Of a stretch of DNA of 6,393 nt, positions 5,121 to 6,393 are shown one piece after another (positions within the stretch are counted from its first letter, which is position 1; the number at the start of each line of letters is the position of its first letter). The translations under genes were made by a program, and so were the position numbers. Source of the DNA: Pseudomonadota bacterium (GTDB lineage Bacteria > Pseudomonadota > Gammaproteobacteria > Steroidobacterales > Steroidobacteraceae); contig JAKCEJ010000178.1 in the NCBI GenBank assembly GCA_021838065.1, positions 1-6,393 of the forward strand. Reading direction: 5' to 3'. The notes beneath the pieces are model-generated. The model did not search any database. It had not been told where the DNA came from and saw only the letters and a program-made list of their open reading frames with translations.

Positions 5121-6393
<1,273 letters not shown>

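Overview
The window is about 6.4 kb of uniformly GC-rich, tightly packed bacterial chromosome with ordinary housekeeping content. A TolC-family outer-membrane protein (hence a Gram-negative cell), an isoaspartyl methyltransferase-like gene directly upstream of it, a PAS-GGDEF-EAL cyclic-di-GMP protein, MsrB and a K+-independent type proton pyrophosphatase together suggest a high-GC gammaproteobacterium, perhaps of the Xanthomonadales/Nevskiales or Chromatiales type. That placement is inference from gene content only. I saw no mobile element, CRISPR array, tRNA or rRNA.

Layout. Positions 1-745 (minus) hold the N-terminal 248 codons of a tolC-like gene that runs off the left edge. Positions 855-1502 (minus) hold a protein-L-isoaspartate O-methyltransferase-family gene that probably leads the same transcript; the 109-bp gap between them carries several inverted repeats. 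A divergent promoter region (1503-1730) separates this pair from a 765-residue membrane-anchored PAS-PAS-GGDEF-EAL protein at 1731-4028 (plus). That gene converges on msrB (4038-4475, minus), with 9 bp between the stop codons and a small GC hairpin across the junction. Next comes a 273-bp intergenic stretch (4476-4748), less GC-rich than its surroundings and rich in palindromes, lying between divergently transcribed msrB and a 99-codon gene of unknown function (4749-5048, plus). The unknown gene converges on hppA (5121 to the right edge, minus); a perfect 17-bp-arm hairpin with a 3-nt loop sits between the two stops.

The genes do not form one pathway. The methyltransferase homologue and MsrB are both related to repair of damaged proteins, TolC serves export, the GGDEF-EAL protein handles the second messenger c-di-GMP, and HppA recovers energy from pyrophosphate. 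The points most worth a second look are at residue and site level: an altered active-site motif in the methyltransferase homologue, an MsrB with no resolving cysteine, a GGDEF-EAL protein that keeps the key residues of both opposing activities plus an inhibitory site, and several clean inverted repeats in the intergenic regions. I do not see evidence for a new multi-gene system.
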